A stretch of DNA of 64,000 nucleotides from an uncultured Shewanella sp. (GTDB lineage Bacteria; Pseudomonadota; Gammaproteobacteria; Enterobacterales; Shewanellaceae): positions 124,001-188,000 of the forward strand of contig NZ_CANMUW010000005.1 in assembly GCF_947501225.1 (NCBI RefSeq), written 5' to 3'. A program made the position numbers and the translations under genes. Under the pieces are notes generated by a model, which saw only the letters and a program-made list of their open reading frames with translations, was not told the origin of the DNA and ran no database searches. Positions 39,901 to 47,770 of this stretch are shown here, in pieces (positions within the stretch are counted from its first letter, which is position 1; the number at the start of each line of letters is the position of its first letter).

Positions 39901-40700
39901 AGCATGACTTTATTAACAAGTGGAACTAACGCTGGCTTTTCAACGTACTGAGTATCTGATTTAGATTGTTCGGTACCAAGTACAACAGCAAGATTACGAT
40001 TACGATCACTGGTATTAAGACCACGCTTAAAGTTGTGCGCTTCATCCACGACGATAAGATCAAACTGAGGCAAAATTCGATTAATCGCTGTCGCCCACAA
40101 TTGTTTGCACTGTTTTTTATAGGAAGATATACGCTGTTCAGCTTCCTCACTTTGCTCCAACCGAGCCAACAAGGCATGAATGTCCTCAGCATTACCTGAA
40201 TAGAGTTTAAGCAGCTTTTTCAAACTTGTTTGCAAGCTAGCCACATCATTACCTAAGGTAAAGCTAAGCGCTGATGCGCAAATAAACAGATCTTGATTAT
40301 TGCCCATAGCAGCTTCACGGATAAGGGCTTCAAGGCCCTTACATATCACGTAAGGTGCTGCAGGAGAGCGGTCTAGCGATCGAACTGTCAAATCATCTTG
40401 TCGATAGTTGTATTCAACAAAACTCTTATAATCTTTCACCCATTTATCGCGCACATTATTTTTTGGTAATAAGTACAGAACACGCAGATCTGGTTTTTGT
40501 TTACGCATCAGAGCAATGGTGCCCAGAGCCACATAGGTTTTGCCCATGCCAACTTCATCTGCCAAGTAGGCTAAATCTTGGTTTTGCAAAATATTATACA
40601 GGGCCACACTGCCTTCTATTTGCTGCTCAGCAAGAGGCTCTCGTTCTTTTACGCCTGCAGAAAAATCGATCAACATCTTTGCACTATCTATTGAGATCAA
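36981..40700 (-). CDS. SNF2-type DEAD/DEAH helicase, 1239 aa
   Basis: This is a large superfamily-2 helicase. Motif I is DEVGMGKTYVALG (GMGKT at 51-55), motif II DEAH at 219-222 (LIVVDEAHNF), motif III LLSATPYEY, and the second RecA domain has VLISTDVFQEGEDLHTF and EQKVGRVDRIGS (motif VI). A long insertion and C-terminal extension of about 400 aa have no recognised fold. Translation begins at TTG at 40,700, overlapping the stop of the PLD gene by four bases with AAGGAG upstream. It is the last gene of a coupled trio. Such helicases in islands usually act on invading DNA; the exact system is not one I can name. Confidence 0.87.
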   Translation of the reverse strand: MISIDSAKMLIDFSAGVKEREPLAEQQIEGSVALYNILQNQDLAYLADEVGMGKTYVALGTIALMRKQKPDLRVLYLLPKNNVRDKWVKDYKSFVEYNYRQDDLTVRSLDRSPAAPYVICKGLEALIREAAMGNNQDLFICASALSFTLGNDVASLQTSLKKLLKLYSGNAEDIHALLARLEQSEEAEQRISSYKKQCKQLWATAINRILPQFDLIVVDEAHNFKRGLNTSDRNRNLAVVLGTEQSKSDTQYVEKPALVPLVNKVMLLSATPYEYDLSEMERQLVLFGSDLLSDKKEREDLLSSFMVRRLNEMNIEGKKHTRNMYRDEHRSGEKAEVQMNDAQKLFAALMQKRVSEHLRQNHAGKYQTGLLASFESYLPSKLVNQEHATFDGDEEDRKEEARDDNVVEQLISSFKKRFDQIPPHPKMDWVAKQLHQQVYLHGRKQLIFVRRVASVGELKNKFEELYDKLFIGQYIQRDPFVSKMYDYYLSHKYQGSLDTAEVTSEEGKEANKEGDDKATSDDFFSWFYRGRNDYVEKNIKDGDVTPHNFRQKVAQRSTMFELNWAKWLKGISDKQYDNQSLIKFADGLKESASDTDEQKRFQVAQYCYLSCLLEDDTVETNIRQVAGRLFNYLYHSLPPKISKKDKEKLADALNFTSLFEQVSQDDELFSIFPLWTGKSLSKDILLQADVLAQDRAIHLREILRMVLAYICRVDHPWIDLYSIRGQDSEKDSFINLLKQQYKANLAFSSYKILKELSQNIELLIKLNFSEAYRKPHSDLMRYISNQIRNLQSCAGASGINSGDRSPLARRFRMPGYPMVLISTDVFQEGEDLHTFCDSVSHYGISASPIALEQKVGRVDRIGSMAQRGIMLSPEDANQHFIQVRFPHVKESIEYMQVQHSAFNLNRFIKNLHKVSGKDNSTAVEVDIDERLSAIEPQIRDHLKSPFVAAKHTIAKCEFDRSLMECQKDKLESLIADIQNRYLGGKKFEKTAKGMTCTLGKGTGEYDFEIRAARKSNELVLSITKKWHEEQYLADALQFLKKFASQHICRLQVEDNSGIKVFSLNVERLYSLQDEGLNEYEATYEKELLENDAVFAPLNIYPQISEAINGFKLHHQKVSVSENGNAVQFDFECSKRKQIITTTENDEYYCICSTAISPEKLAGKLVSKERLDTEKLLKYTAGRNLIYDLVDFYVDNQDGISVRAFCRKTHCSDIDVLRIMFRVAREADRLEYLFSDVDQY

Positions 40701-42796
40701 TGCTTGGCTCCTTGCTGAACAGTTTCAATCGTTGACATACTAGACGCAACCGAGGTGAAAAACTCATCTTTAAACCAGCGATAAAACTGCTGATTATATT
40801 CAGGTCCACTTTCATCACCCAGTACCAAATCACCACTGTTCTCAAGGGCATGAATAGCCGCTTTCACCTTAACAAACAGACCTGAATGACAATGGGCCTG
40901 ACGTTGCAACACATCCTGAATAGACAACATGACAAGATAACGAACAACGGGTTCCACCAGGTCATTACTCTGTTGTGTCTCAACACCCTTTTGCCCAGTT
41001 ATCACCATAAAAACGCCATAAAGTGAATCAGGCTGCTTACCTAACAGGTAATAATCCAAGGTTCGCTGGTCCCCGGCTACCTGCGCTTGTTTTAATTTGT
41101 CATTTAGATGATAAAAAGCACTATTGACCTCAGAGAATTCTGAGAAAAAACTTCTAGATTCGGCTTTAAGCTCTACGGCTAAATCATCGCCAGACTGATA
41201 AGCTAATTGCAGTTCACTCAGCCTCGCATATCGCTCTGTGAGCATGAGTAATTGCGACTTGCTCATGCCTCTAAATATGCCCAGCAGGTCGGCTAACTGT
41301 AAAGGTGGCAGAACACTCGGTCGCATGCAGATACTCAGTTGGCTTACCAATATTTCTGCTGTATAGACTTCATCACCTCTGTAGGAAATTGCCGTTAACA
41401 AGGCACTATTCTTGAAGTGATTTTCTAATAGAACCAGGCTCTCAATATAAGCTTCATTACTGAGAATCCCTTGTGTAACATGCAAGGTGGCAAGTTTCTC
41501 TTCGGTAGCGTTAAAGAGTTGTATTTCGTCCGGCCATTTAACTGAACCGTTAATCACAGTCAGTGTTTGGGCTTTCCAGCAATAGACTAAATTTAGCGCA
41601 GGCAAGCGGCTATAACCATCAACTTGCCCAGCGTGAATATCATCTTTTACAGGCTCGAAGAATGCGGGTACGACCTCAACACTATCTCCAAGTAATGGTG
41701 AGACAGCAGCGTTTCTTATCAAAAATCCAGCTTCAATATTGTGTTCAAATGCCTTAAAACTGAAGTTCACCGACCCCATGAATAGATCACAGCCATTATC
41801 AGAAGACATACGATAAACCTTGGCATGCAACTCTCTGGCGACATCTTTCTCCTGTACGCTTTTATCAACATCGACCTGCCATTGGCACCAGTCAACGCCA
41901 GACTCTTTCAGTTGCTGATAGACTGAAAACTCAATTTTGGCCTTAGCGCTATCTCGGGGATCTATAGGCAGTAAAATTCGTTTTTCTTTATAACTATCAA
42001 CAAAGTCGCCAATCACACGGTTTTCACCCGATTGTGCAAAATAGGGGCTGACAACCTCAAGTTGTTGCCTGTACTTGGTATGCTGGCTTATAAAATTTGA
42101 AAAAGAGTGATTAGCTTGGTTCTGCTTTCCACTGAAATAGAATTGCAAATTATCTTCTGCTTCAGTCTTCGTAAATGACTCAATCGTATCAATCACATTT
42201 TGTAGCGCGATATCTTTCCCACCAACTTGTGCCAAGTAAAATGTCAGCGCCGCGGTTATATCGTTGCATAAATTCTCAGGCGCCCACTCATCAGTAAGCG
42301 TCACGAAGTGACCACACTCAATATTGTCCCACCAGCCTGCTCTAGTCAGGTTAAACGAGCCTGCACCAAACACCACTTTTGAACGGGCTGAAGCTTGCTC
42401 ACCAGCTTTATCAATCTCATCCATGTGAGACTCTTCAAGTACAAGAGCAATCAACTTAGCATGTTGGCAAGCATTGTCAGGCGCATAAGCATGATAGGCG
42501 ATCTCTAATCGTGGCGAGCGCTCGCAGCGGTACACATTGGGATCATAAATAACTGAAGTTTCAATCGTGCGCTCGACCATCAAACGCTCTAACTGCTGCC
42601 AACGAATAGCATCGTTAGTAGAAAGCGCTGGATGGTAAGTAGAGCCATTCTTGCTATCTTGTTGCGCCATCAACAAGGGCATAATTTCTAGTTCGAAGAA
42701 GTCGGGTTCAAAACTGTATGTTGAAAAAAAAGCTGACTGAACAATACAGCCCTCTATATGACCAGCCACTAAATCAGATATGGTGACATAATTCAT
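40697..42796 (-). CDS. PLD-family protein with two HxK motifs
   Basis: This is a 699-aa protein with two phospholipase-D-like half-sites: HAKLIALVLEE...GAGSFNLTRAGW in the first quarter and ELHAKVYRM...FMGSVNFSFKAFEHN in the middle. Each supplies His-x-Lys plus a GS(F/V)N block, so a nuclease or ligase-like dimeric site is plausible. The C-terminal third is helical and unassigned. The start overlaps the 455-aa gene (ATGA) with AGGATG upstream. PLD nucleases often accompany SNF2 helicases in defence, for example in DISARM (DrmC), but the drmA, drmB and methylase genes are missing here. Confidence 0.82.
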   Translation of the reverse strand: MNYVTISDLVAGHIEGCIVQSAFFSTYSFEPDFFELEIMPLLMAQQDSKNGSTYHPALSTNDAIRWQQLERLMVERTIETSVIYDPNVYRCERSPRLEIAYHAYAPDNACQHAKLIALVLEESHMDEIDKAGEQASARSKVVFGAGSFNLTRAGWWDNIECGHFVTLTDEWAPENLCNDITAALTFYLAQVGGKDIALQNVIDTIESFTKTEAEDNLQFYFSGKQNQANHSFSNFISQHTKYRQQLEVVSPYFAQSGENRVIGDFVDSYKEKRILLPIDPRDSAKAKIEFSVYQQLKESGVDWCQWQVDVDKSVQEKDVARELHAKVYRMSSDNGCDLFMGSVNFSFKAFEHNIEAGFLIRNAAVSPLLGDSVEVVPAFFEPVKDDIHAGQVDGYSRLPALNLVYCWKAQTLTVINGSVKWPDEIQLFNATEEKLATLHVTQGILSNEAYIESLVLLENHFKNSALLTAISYRGDEVYTAEILVSQLSICMRPSVLPPLQLADLLGIFRGMSKSQLLMLTERYARLSELQLAYQSGDDLAVELKAESRSFFSEFSEVNSAFYHLNDKLKQAQVAGDQRTLDYYLLGKQPDSLYGVFMVITGQKGVETQQSNDLVEPVVRYLVMLSIQDVLQRQAHCHSGLFVKVKAAIHALENSGDLVLGDESGPEYNQQFYRWFKDEFFTSVASSMSTIETVQQGAKH

Positions 42797-44160
42797 CGGG
42801 CTGCATCCTTATCAGTTTTTTCGTAGGAAGCATCCGATTCAATAATGCCAGACTCTTTATCTATAGCCTCTTTTGCTATTGCCAAAAAGCTATACAAAAA
42901 ATAGCTATTTTCTAACTTATCGGTTAATTCACTAAAGCCGCTTTCCACAGCAGGTAGCTTCCCCGATGAAGAGACCACACGCACAAAGACTTTATCATTG
43001 CGCAGCTCAACCCAAGGCGCACCATGGCGCGCTTTCGTCACTTCTTTATGATGCTCAAGCAGGTGTTCCAGATAGGTTTCAACATAGGCAAGACTAGACT
43101 CTTGCTCATTACTCTGAATATCACATTGGTTAATGAGCTCTGCACTACGTTGCCAAAAACTTTGCCGCGGTAAAGACAGCGGTGGTACAGACAGTTCAGT
43201 CACCGACATCCTCTCTTGCAGATCTTTAACAACCTCATCCTTAGTTCTATCATGCTGCCCCTGTAGCCAGTTAAACACATGGCTATTGATCACCAGCACA
43301 GGCTCTACAAGCTTTATATCCTGCGCAGGTATATTTAACTCAGTGCTTTCGCAATCCGCCAAGTAATCCAGGAAATGTTTTGCTCCTAAAGGCTTCTTTT
43401 CTTTATATCGCTGCTGAATATATAGCAGTGCTTGCTGGTAAAGGGCTGCCTGTGCTGAGCAATCGGCATTTTTTTCAATCAACGCCTCTACAAAAGCCTT
43501 TCTTACCTTTAATTGGTAAAATACTTGCTCAACTACTTCGGCTAGCGGAATTAAATCATCAGTGTCTAGCTGACCAGCATCGGCATACTCACACAGTGCC
43601 TTGTAAGCAGTCCCCAACTCAGACTTAACACTGTCAGCAGCCATTCCCCCTTGCTCAGTAAGCTTTCGACTTTCAATATTCACTAGGCCAGCTCTTGCCA
43701 TGGCGGGAGTGTAGTAGCCCCACAACCCCATCGACAGCTGATTAGTCAATAAGGGATGCGCCAGCCCTAATTTAATCGATTTCTGTTCTAAACGCGCCTT
43801 AGCTTTGGTTATACCTAGAATACCCTGAACGGCTGCATGTTTAGGAAATGACAGTCTAATGTATGCGAGTACCTGCTCCATGCGCGCAAAACGCTCTTGT
43901 CGCTCCGCTATATCCACGGCACTCACTTTTGAGTCATTTCCTGATATAACTTGGTGGCTATAGTCACAACATAACAGGGCCACAAAGAAGCTCTCTAAGT
44001 TAGAGGTTACCGTGGTTAGGTTGCCAACCAAACGGCGCCCTAGCTTCCCCCATACAGCCTCTGTTCCCAATGGATCCCGGGAACCTTTTGGTCGTTGACG
44101 AGGGTCAAACAGTGATAAGAAGAACGTTGAGTTTGATAAATTACTTTCATATACCGACAT
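42793..44160 (-). CDS. Unknown protein, first gene of helicase trio
   Basis: This is a 455-aa protein without a family I can name with confidence. The N terminus (LSLFDPRQRPKGSRDPLGTE, then GRRLVGNLTTVTSNL) resembles the opening of DUF6361-type proteins, which have a D-P/I-LG...GR...NLTT pattern; this is a weak, memory-based likeness. The remainder is alpha-helical with an aromatic core. It overlaps the PLD gene by four bases and so belongs to its operon. It could recognise the target or regulate the helicase. The ribosome-binding site is weak. Confidence 0.7.
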   Translation of the reverse strand: MSVYESNLSNSTFFLSLFDPRQRPKGSRDPLGTEAVWGKLGRRLVGNLTTVTSNLESFFVALLCCDYSHQVISGNDSKVSAVDIAERQERFARMEQVLAYIRLSFPKHAAVQGILGITKAKARLEQKSIKLGLAHPLLTNQLSMGLWGYYTPAMARAGLVNIESRKLTEQGGMAADSVKSELGTAYKALCEYADAGQLDTDDLIPLAEVVEQVFYQLKVRKAFVEALIEKNADCSAQAALYQQALLYIQQRYKEKKPLGAKHFLDYLADCESTELNIPAQDIKLVEPVLVINSHVFNWLQGQHDRTKDEVVKDLQERMSVTELSVPPLSLPRQSFWQRSAELINQCDIQSNEQESSLAYVETYLEHLLEHHKEVTKARHGAPWVELRNDKVFVRVVSSSGKLPAVESGFSELTDKLENSYFLYSFLAIAKEAIDKESGIIESDASYEKTDKDAAR

Positions 44161-44303
44161 GATGAATGACTCGAAGTGATAGTTATTTGAATTTCATTTA
44201 CAGGCCAGAACTCGAAATCAGCCATACAAAAACACCCCCTATCAGAGATTCAATCACTAAGGTGGAGAGTTGATTTAGCGGCATAAACTTGCTGTTAAAT
44301 GCA

Positions 44304-45185
44304 CTAGCCATAGGTACACGCACTTACTAGTATTTGATCATAAGAGTCATCAGCTGATAGGAATATATCTCCAACAACAAGTAAACCATTGTCATCGCTT
44401 AAAAGAGAGCGAGCTCCAACCACGATGTCATGAATCTCTTCAATTGATGTTTTCATTCCACAAAAAATGCTCAAAAGTATCCGCTCGTTTTTCGGAGAAG
44501 ACTCTCTAATTTTATCGACCAACTCAATACGTGCAATTTCAGCAGCGTTATTACCGGAACCATGACCCCGGAAAAGTCGGTATAATCCTTTAACACCAAA
44601 CATGTAATGCACATCAGTAAAGTCAATACCTATAAGCCCACCAGCCCCAAAAACCTCAATTACGGCTCTCATAGCCCATAATAAATTCGCTGTTTGAGGG
44701 GCAAGTAAATTGTCTTCAATAAGATAAGGAACAGCAAGGCTAGTCTCTATAGGGAGGATATTGGCTGTCGCAAACAGATGTGATTGATGAATATCTTTAC
44801 TATTTTGGAGCAATGTTTTGCTGTTCAAGGCGAAAACCATCACCCAGACTCCAAACTCACTAGCAATTTGGTTTAGCTTAAAGCAGTTGTTTAATTCAGA
44901 CTCATCCGAAAAATCACAGATGATTACAAGTAAATCCGCCTCTTTAAGGTTTTCAGTTAAACCAGATACAGATGAAGTCTCGCCATCCATACTCCACCAA
45001 TCAACACCAAACACGCTATTAGTTATACCAAGACAAACTTCTTTTGAGTATTGCCCGGTACAAACAGCCTTAATGATGCCGTTTTCTGTAGAGATAACTT
45101 CATTACTAATGTTAATCAAACCTGTTTCCCTCAAATTAAAAAGTTCACTCAAACAACACGTTAAATACTGAATCGCAAACTTCAA
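44304..45185 (-). CDS. FtsZ/tubulin-like protein lacking the GTP loop signature
   Basis: This is a 293-aa protein whose second half matches the FtsZ C-terminal domain: LIGIDFTDVHYMFGVKG (185-200), GHGSGNNAAEIARIELVD (207-224), ILLSIFCGMKTSIEEI, GLLVVGDIFLSADDSYDQIL and VSACTYG. The first half has the order of FtsZ, with EADLLVIICDFSDESEL (82-98) at the place where the GGGTGTG tubulin signature should be, then LNQIASEFGVWVMVF, but the signature itself is absent. It is probably a non-polymerising or GTP-independent paralogue. It starts at a TTG directly abutting the upstream stop codon. It is the last gene of the CARF/JAB operon. Confidence 0.72.
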   Translation of the reverse strand: MKFAIQYLTCCLSELFNLRETGLINISNEVISTENGIIKAVCTGQYSKEVCLGITNSVFGVDWWSMDGETSSVSGLTENLKEADLLVIICDFSDESELNNCFKLNQIASEFGVWVMVFALNSKTLLQNSKDIHQSHLFATANILPIETSLAVPYLIEDNLLAPQTANLLWAMRAVIEVFGAGGLIGIDFTDVHYMFGVKGLYRLFRGHGSGNNAAEIARIELVDKIRESSPKNERILLSIFCGMKTSIEEIHDIVVGARSLLSDDNGLLVVGDIFLSADDSYDQILVSACTYG

Positions 45186-45938
45186 CTAGTCTTGAACTTC
45201 GAGAAAATCAATTTCAGAACGATTCATTAAACGGAGAATCTGATACGCATTTACGTTGCCGAGTAACATTCTGGTTTTAATATCCAACTTACCGGACATT
45301 TTCACCATATCTTGAAGTTTCGACCAAGCCTGCTGCAACTCTTCGGAAGACTCTATGATCTTAATTAGAACAGGTTCGATTTCTATCGAAACGTCTTCGA
45401 AATAAGATGACAAATAATCGCTTGTTGAACGGTACGTTAGCCAGTGGCTATTCTCCTCATGACTTAGATGCTCAACAAGCCCACCATTGCGTAAGGAGCC
45501 ACTATCTAAAATTCCAGCAAGTTGCCCGGTCATTCGATAATGGTAATGATGTGCAGCAGGGTAACTGTCGACCACTTTATCTAATCCAAAGACTATTGAT
45601 TGATTAAATAACTTGCTAACCTCAATCCACTTTTCAGCGTATGACACGCATGGTTGCAACGACCTAATATTCTTTAACTTAGCTAACTTATCAGCTTGAT
45701 CACCACAGTAGGTCTCTGAGTCATAAAAAACTGCACCTCTATTAACTTTGTTCATAGGGGTTAGCGCCATTGGACCTACAGATCCCAAGGATAATTGAAT
45801 GGAAGTTTCTTCATTTAGGCTCAATTCAATGATTTCAATACATTTATCAATGAATGCATCCACATCTAAACTACAATGAACTTCAAAATTTAGATCTGAC
45901 AGGTAATATATTACTTCGGATAACTCTTCTTCGAACAT
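45186..45938 (-). CDS. Unknown protein, possible degenerate E1/ThiF-like fold
   Basis: This is a protein of about 250 aa. The start at 45,938 (MFEEELSEV) is preferred over 45,977 because GGAGAAGGGAAG precedes it. The central part has LSLGSVGPMAL followed by VFYDSETYCGD, then KLKNIRSLQPCV and SIVFGLDKVVDS. The order and spacing recall the nucleotide loop, acidic patch and later strands of E1/ThiF-type adenylating enzymes, but the Gly-rich loop and catalytic Cys are not convincing. It abuts the FtsZ-like gene. With a JAB gene two positions upstream a ubiquitin-like pathway link is tempting but unproven. Confidence 0.5.
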   Translation of the reverse strand: MFEEELSEVIYYLSDLNFEVHCSLDVDAFIDKCIEIIELSLNEETSIQLSLGSVGPMALTPMNKVNRGAVFYDSETYCGDQADKLAKLKNIRSLQPCVSYAEKWIEVSKLFNQSIVFGLDKVVDSYPAAHHYHYRMTGQLAGILDSGSLRNGGLVEHLSHEENSHWLTYRSTSDYLSSYFEDVSIEIEPVLIKIIESSEELQQAWSKLQDMVKMSGKLDIKTRMLLGNVNAYQILRLMNRSEIDFLEVQD

Positions 45939-46028
45939 GGGCTTCCCTTCTCCAGAAATAGTGATGCAAAACAACATAAAACGTTAATGTTTTAAAACGA
46001 ATCTTATGAGCTATGGCTGCTATTCTTA

Positions 46029-46508
46029 TTAATTTTCACCGTAGCCTTGAGCCATAAGCAACTGCATAAATCCTCTGTCTATCGATTGCAGCGAAGTATT
46101 TAGACCAGCCTTATCGCTCTCACTATCGACACCACTTTGATAGTCAACAGTAAATACAGCTTCAAATTCGCCACAGTGAATCGCATCGATGAAACCACCA
46201 GAATCAAGCAGCTCAGTCTGCTCAACTGAACCTTTCTTTAGAGGTTCAGCTATCTCTTCAAGCCCATCTAAGAAAAGGTCTTCAAACTCTTCAAATGTTT
46301 GCAACAACTTAACTGCCGGGAGTCGACTAATAATATGTACTTCGCATTTCTCAAAGTATTCGAACAATGAATCCAAGCCTGAACTAACAGCCTTTATCCC
46401 TTCAATATATAAACTCTGGTGATCCGTATACGCACCGACATCACTGTTTACCTCCTCTTCTAGGGAGTCACCTTTCAGATTTAGATGGTTCTTTTTCTGT
46501 ATAATCAC
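46029..46508 (-). CDS. Unknown acidic helical protein, 159 aa
   Basis: This is a small acidic protein (many Asp/Glu), predicted mainly helical, with no motif I recognise. The start is a GTG with GGAG five bases upstream. It is in the JAB to FtsZ-like operon, 22 bases after the JAB gene. The C-terminal end (QGYGEN) is short and not a clear GG-type ubiquitin-like tail, so a modifier role cannot be inferred from it. Confidence 0.65.
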   Translation of the reverse strand: MIIQKKNHLNLKGDSLEEEVNSDVGAYTDHQSLYIEGIKAVSSGLDSLFEYFEKCEVHIISRLPAVKLLQTFEEFEDLFLDGLEEIAEPLKKGSVEQTELLDSGGFIDAIHCGEFEAVFTVDYQSGVDSESDKAGLNTSLQSIDRGFMQLLMAQGYGEN

Positions 46509-46530
46509 TGGAACTCCCCATTATAGATAA

Positions 46531-47307
46531 TTACTTGCGGCTCAAATATCGAGCTTTTCTAGAGCTAATGTCCAAGCGGCCAAATTTCTCGAAGCTGGTA
46601 CCAAAATTATCAAGAAAATCACAGCAAAGCTCAGTTGCTATTGGAACAGGGATTAACTCTTGTGAGTAATCATACTCAAGTTCATCTAACTTAAGCTTGT
46701 ACATCTCCATCTCGTCTTTATCACTATCTGTTAGTTCTGATTCAGCTTTATGTTCAAAGACTTGAGCTTTCAGCCAGAGTTTGACATTACCCAATGAGAA
46801 CTCATAGAGATCTGGCTCTACTTTAAAGTCTTTAGTAGTGTCAGCTCTATCCATCGAAAAGATAGTCATCACCAGAGCTAAGGAATACTGTTTACCATTA
46901 ACCTCAAAACTCTCACCAAATTCACTCATATGGTCGCCATCACTGAAATCGAATAAACGATTTTTACGTAATTCGCTAGCAGTAGCGACCTCTGACTTAA
47001 TGTAAGGGTGAGAATGAAACGAGCCTAAATATTGGTACCCCTCACCAAAAACATCTGCTATTTCATCTTTAATTTGACGAGACATAGTTAAAGCTTCCAC
47101 ACAGCCCCTTTGTCGGCGGGCAGAAGACTCAACCGAGAAGTGCTCCAAACTACAGTTAAAGCCTCTACGCCCTTTCAAAGAACCCCATAGTGTTCCATAA
47201 GTCTCGATTGCGACGATATGCTTGCCATCATGCTTAACTGCATAGGCTTCGTAGGTCGCCATGATCATTTCAAACAGTACACTTTTGCTAACGTCAATTT
47301 TCGCCAT
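46531..47307 (-). CDS. JAB/MPN-domain protein, non-canonical JAMM
   Basis: This is a 258-aa protein of the JAB/MPN fold. Glu35 in IETYGTLWG and the HSH pair His98/His100 in GSFHSHPY fit the JAMM motif E...HxH. The distal S-x2-D part is off: in PYIKSEVATASELRK the serine is 11 residues after the second His instead of 8, and the expected Asp is Arg114. Zinc binding by the HxH pair may remain with altered catalysis. A charged C terminus with a helix (EHKAESELTDSDKDEMEMYK) follows. A GGGAGAGGG ribosome-binding site supports the start. It is part of the CARF-associated operon. Confidence 0.75.
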   Translation of the reverse strand: MAKIDVSKSVLFEMIMATYEAYAVKHDGKHIVAIETYGTLWGSLKGRRGFNCSLEHFSVESSARRQRGCVEALTMSRQIKDEIADVFGEGYQYLGSFHSHPYIKSEVATASELRKNRLFDFSDGDHMSEFGESFEVNGKQYSLALVMTIFSMDRADTTKDFKVEPDLYEFSLGNVKLWLKAQVFEHKAESELTDSDKDEMEMYKLKLDELEYDYSQELIPVPIATELCCDFLDNFGTSFEKFGRLDISSRKARYLSRK

Positions 47308-47396
47308 TATTCCCTCTCCCTGGATTATAAATTTTGGGTATTACAACCTGTCAGTTTAATTGTTTAACTAGTAACGTAAGAACAGATTTACTCGAT

Positions 47397-47413
47397 ATCA
47401 TAAGCTTGCGATC
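47397..47413. repeat. Boundary repeat, diverged copy at the 81-aa gene stop
   Basis: ATCATAAGCTTGCGATC matches the repeat core TTCATAAGCTTACAATC at 14 of 17 positions. It overlaps the stop codon of the 81-aa gene, so coding constraint could also explain it. Confidence 0.45.
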
Positions 47414-47643
47414 TCGCTAAACCACACCTGTGTGCTCCACTCGGCTGTATTTTGACTGGTTCTAATTGTCACTTGCTTGCCGATTAACGACTGTGCCTTT
47501 TGGTGTACGGCCAATGCATTCTCTTTGTACTTAGCAATACTCATTTTTCTCACCTCCCCTTCGGAGTTAGTCACTGTGACTATCTTGTCGGTCTTATCAA
47601 CCGCCGAAAGAGTGCCAAAATCATTCCAAACAAAGTTATCCAT
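47398..47643 (-). CDS. Small protein homologous to the C terminus of the 49-50 kb protein
   Basis: This is an 81-aa protein. Its second half, KAQSLIGKQVTIRTS...WSTQVWFSEI, aligns with KAKQLIGQEVVVTS...WSSQGYFRNI at the end of the protein encoded at 49,227-50,129 on the other strand. The likely fold is a small beta-barrel (OB- or SH3-like). A GGAATAG ribosome-binding site precedes the ATG. It is flanked by copies of the boundary repeat, so it may be movable on its own. Function is unknown. Confidence 0.65.
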   Translation of the reverse strand: MDNFVWNDFGTLSAVDKTDKIVTVTNSEGEVRKMSIAKYKENALAVHQKAQSLIGKQVTIRTSQNTAEWSTQVWFSEIASL

Positions 47644-47750
47644 ATCTATTCCAAGCTGCGGAGCTTAATGCTAAAAAAAGCGAACCTAATGGTTTACACA
47701 AGCTCTTATTCATTGATGAAACCATCATAGCCAAACCGGAGCTAGAGTGG

Positions 47751-47767
47751 TGTTCATAAGCTTACAA
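47751..47767. repeat. Boundary repeat, copy 2
   Basis: TGTTCATAAGCTTACAA is an exact 17-base match to the copy at 35,816. It lies three bases after the stop codon of the CARF gene on the minus strand. Confidence 0.8.
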
Positions 47768-47770
47768 TCG

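Noticed and set aside
36981..44160. DISARM system
   Set aside because: SNF2 helicase and PLD are present, but drmA, drmB and a DNA methylase are missing from the overlapping gene set.
46029..46508. Ubiquitin-like modifier with C-terminal Gly tail
   Set aside because: The protein ends QGYGEN, not a GG or similar processed tail, and its predicted structure is helical instead of beta-grasp.
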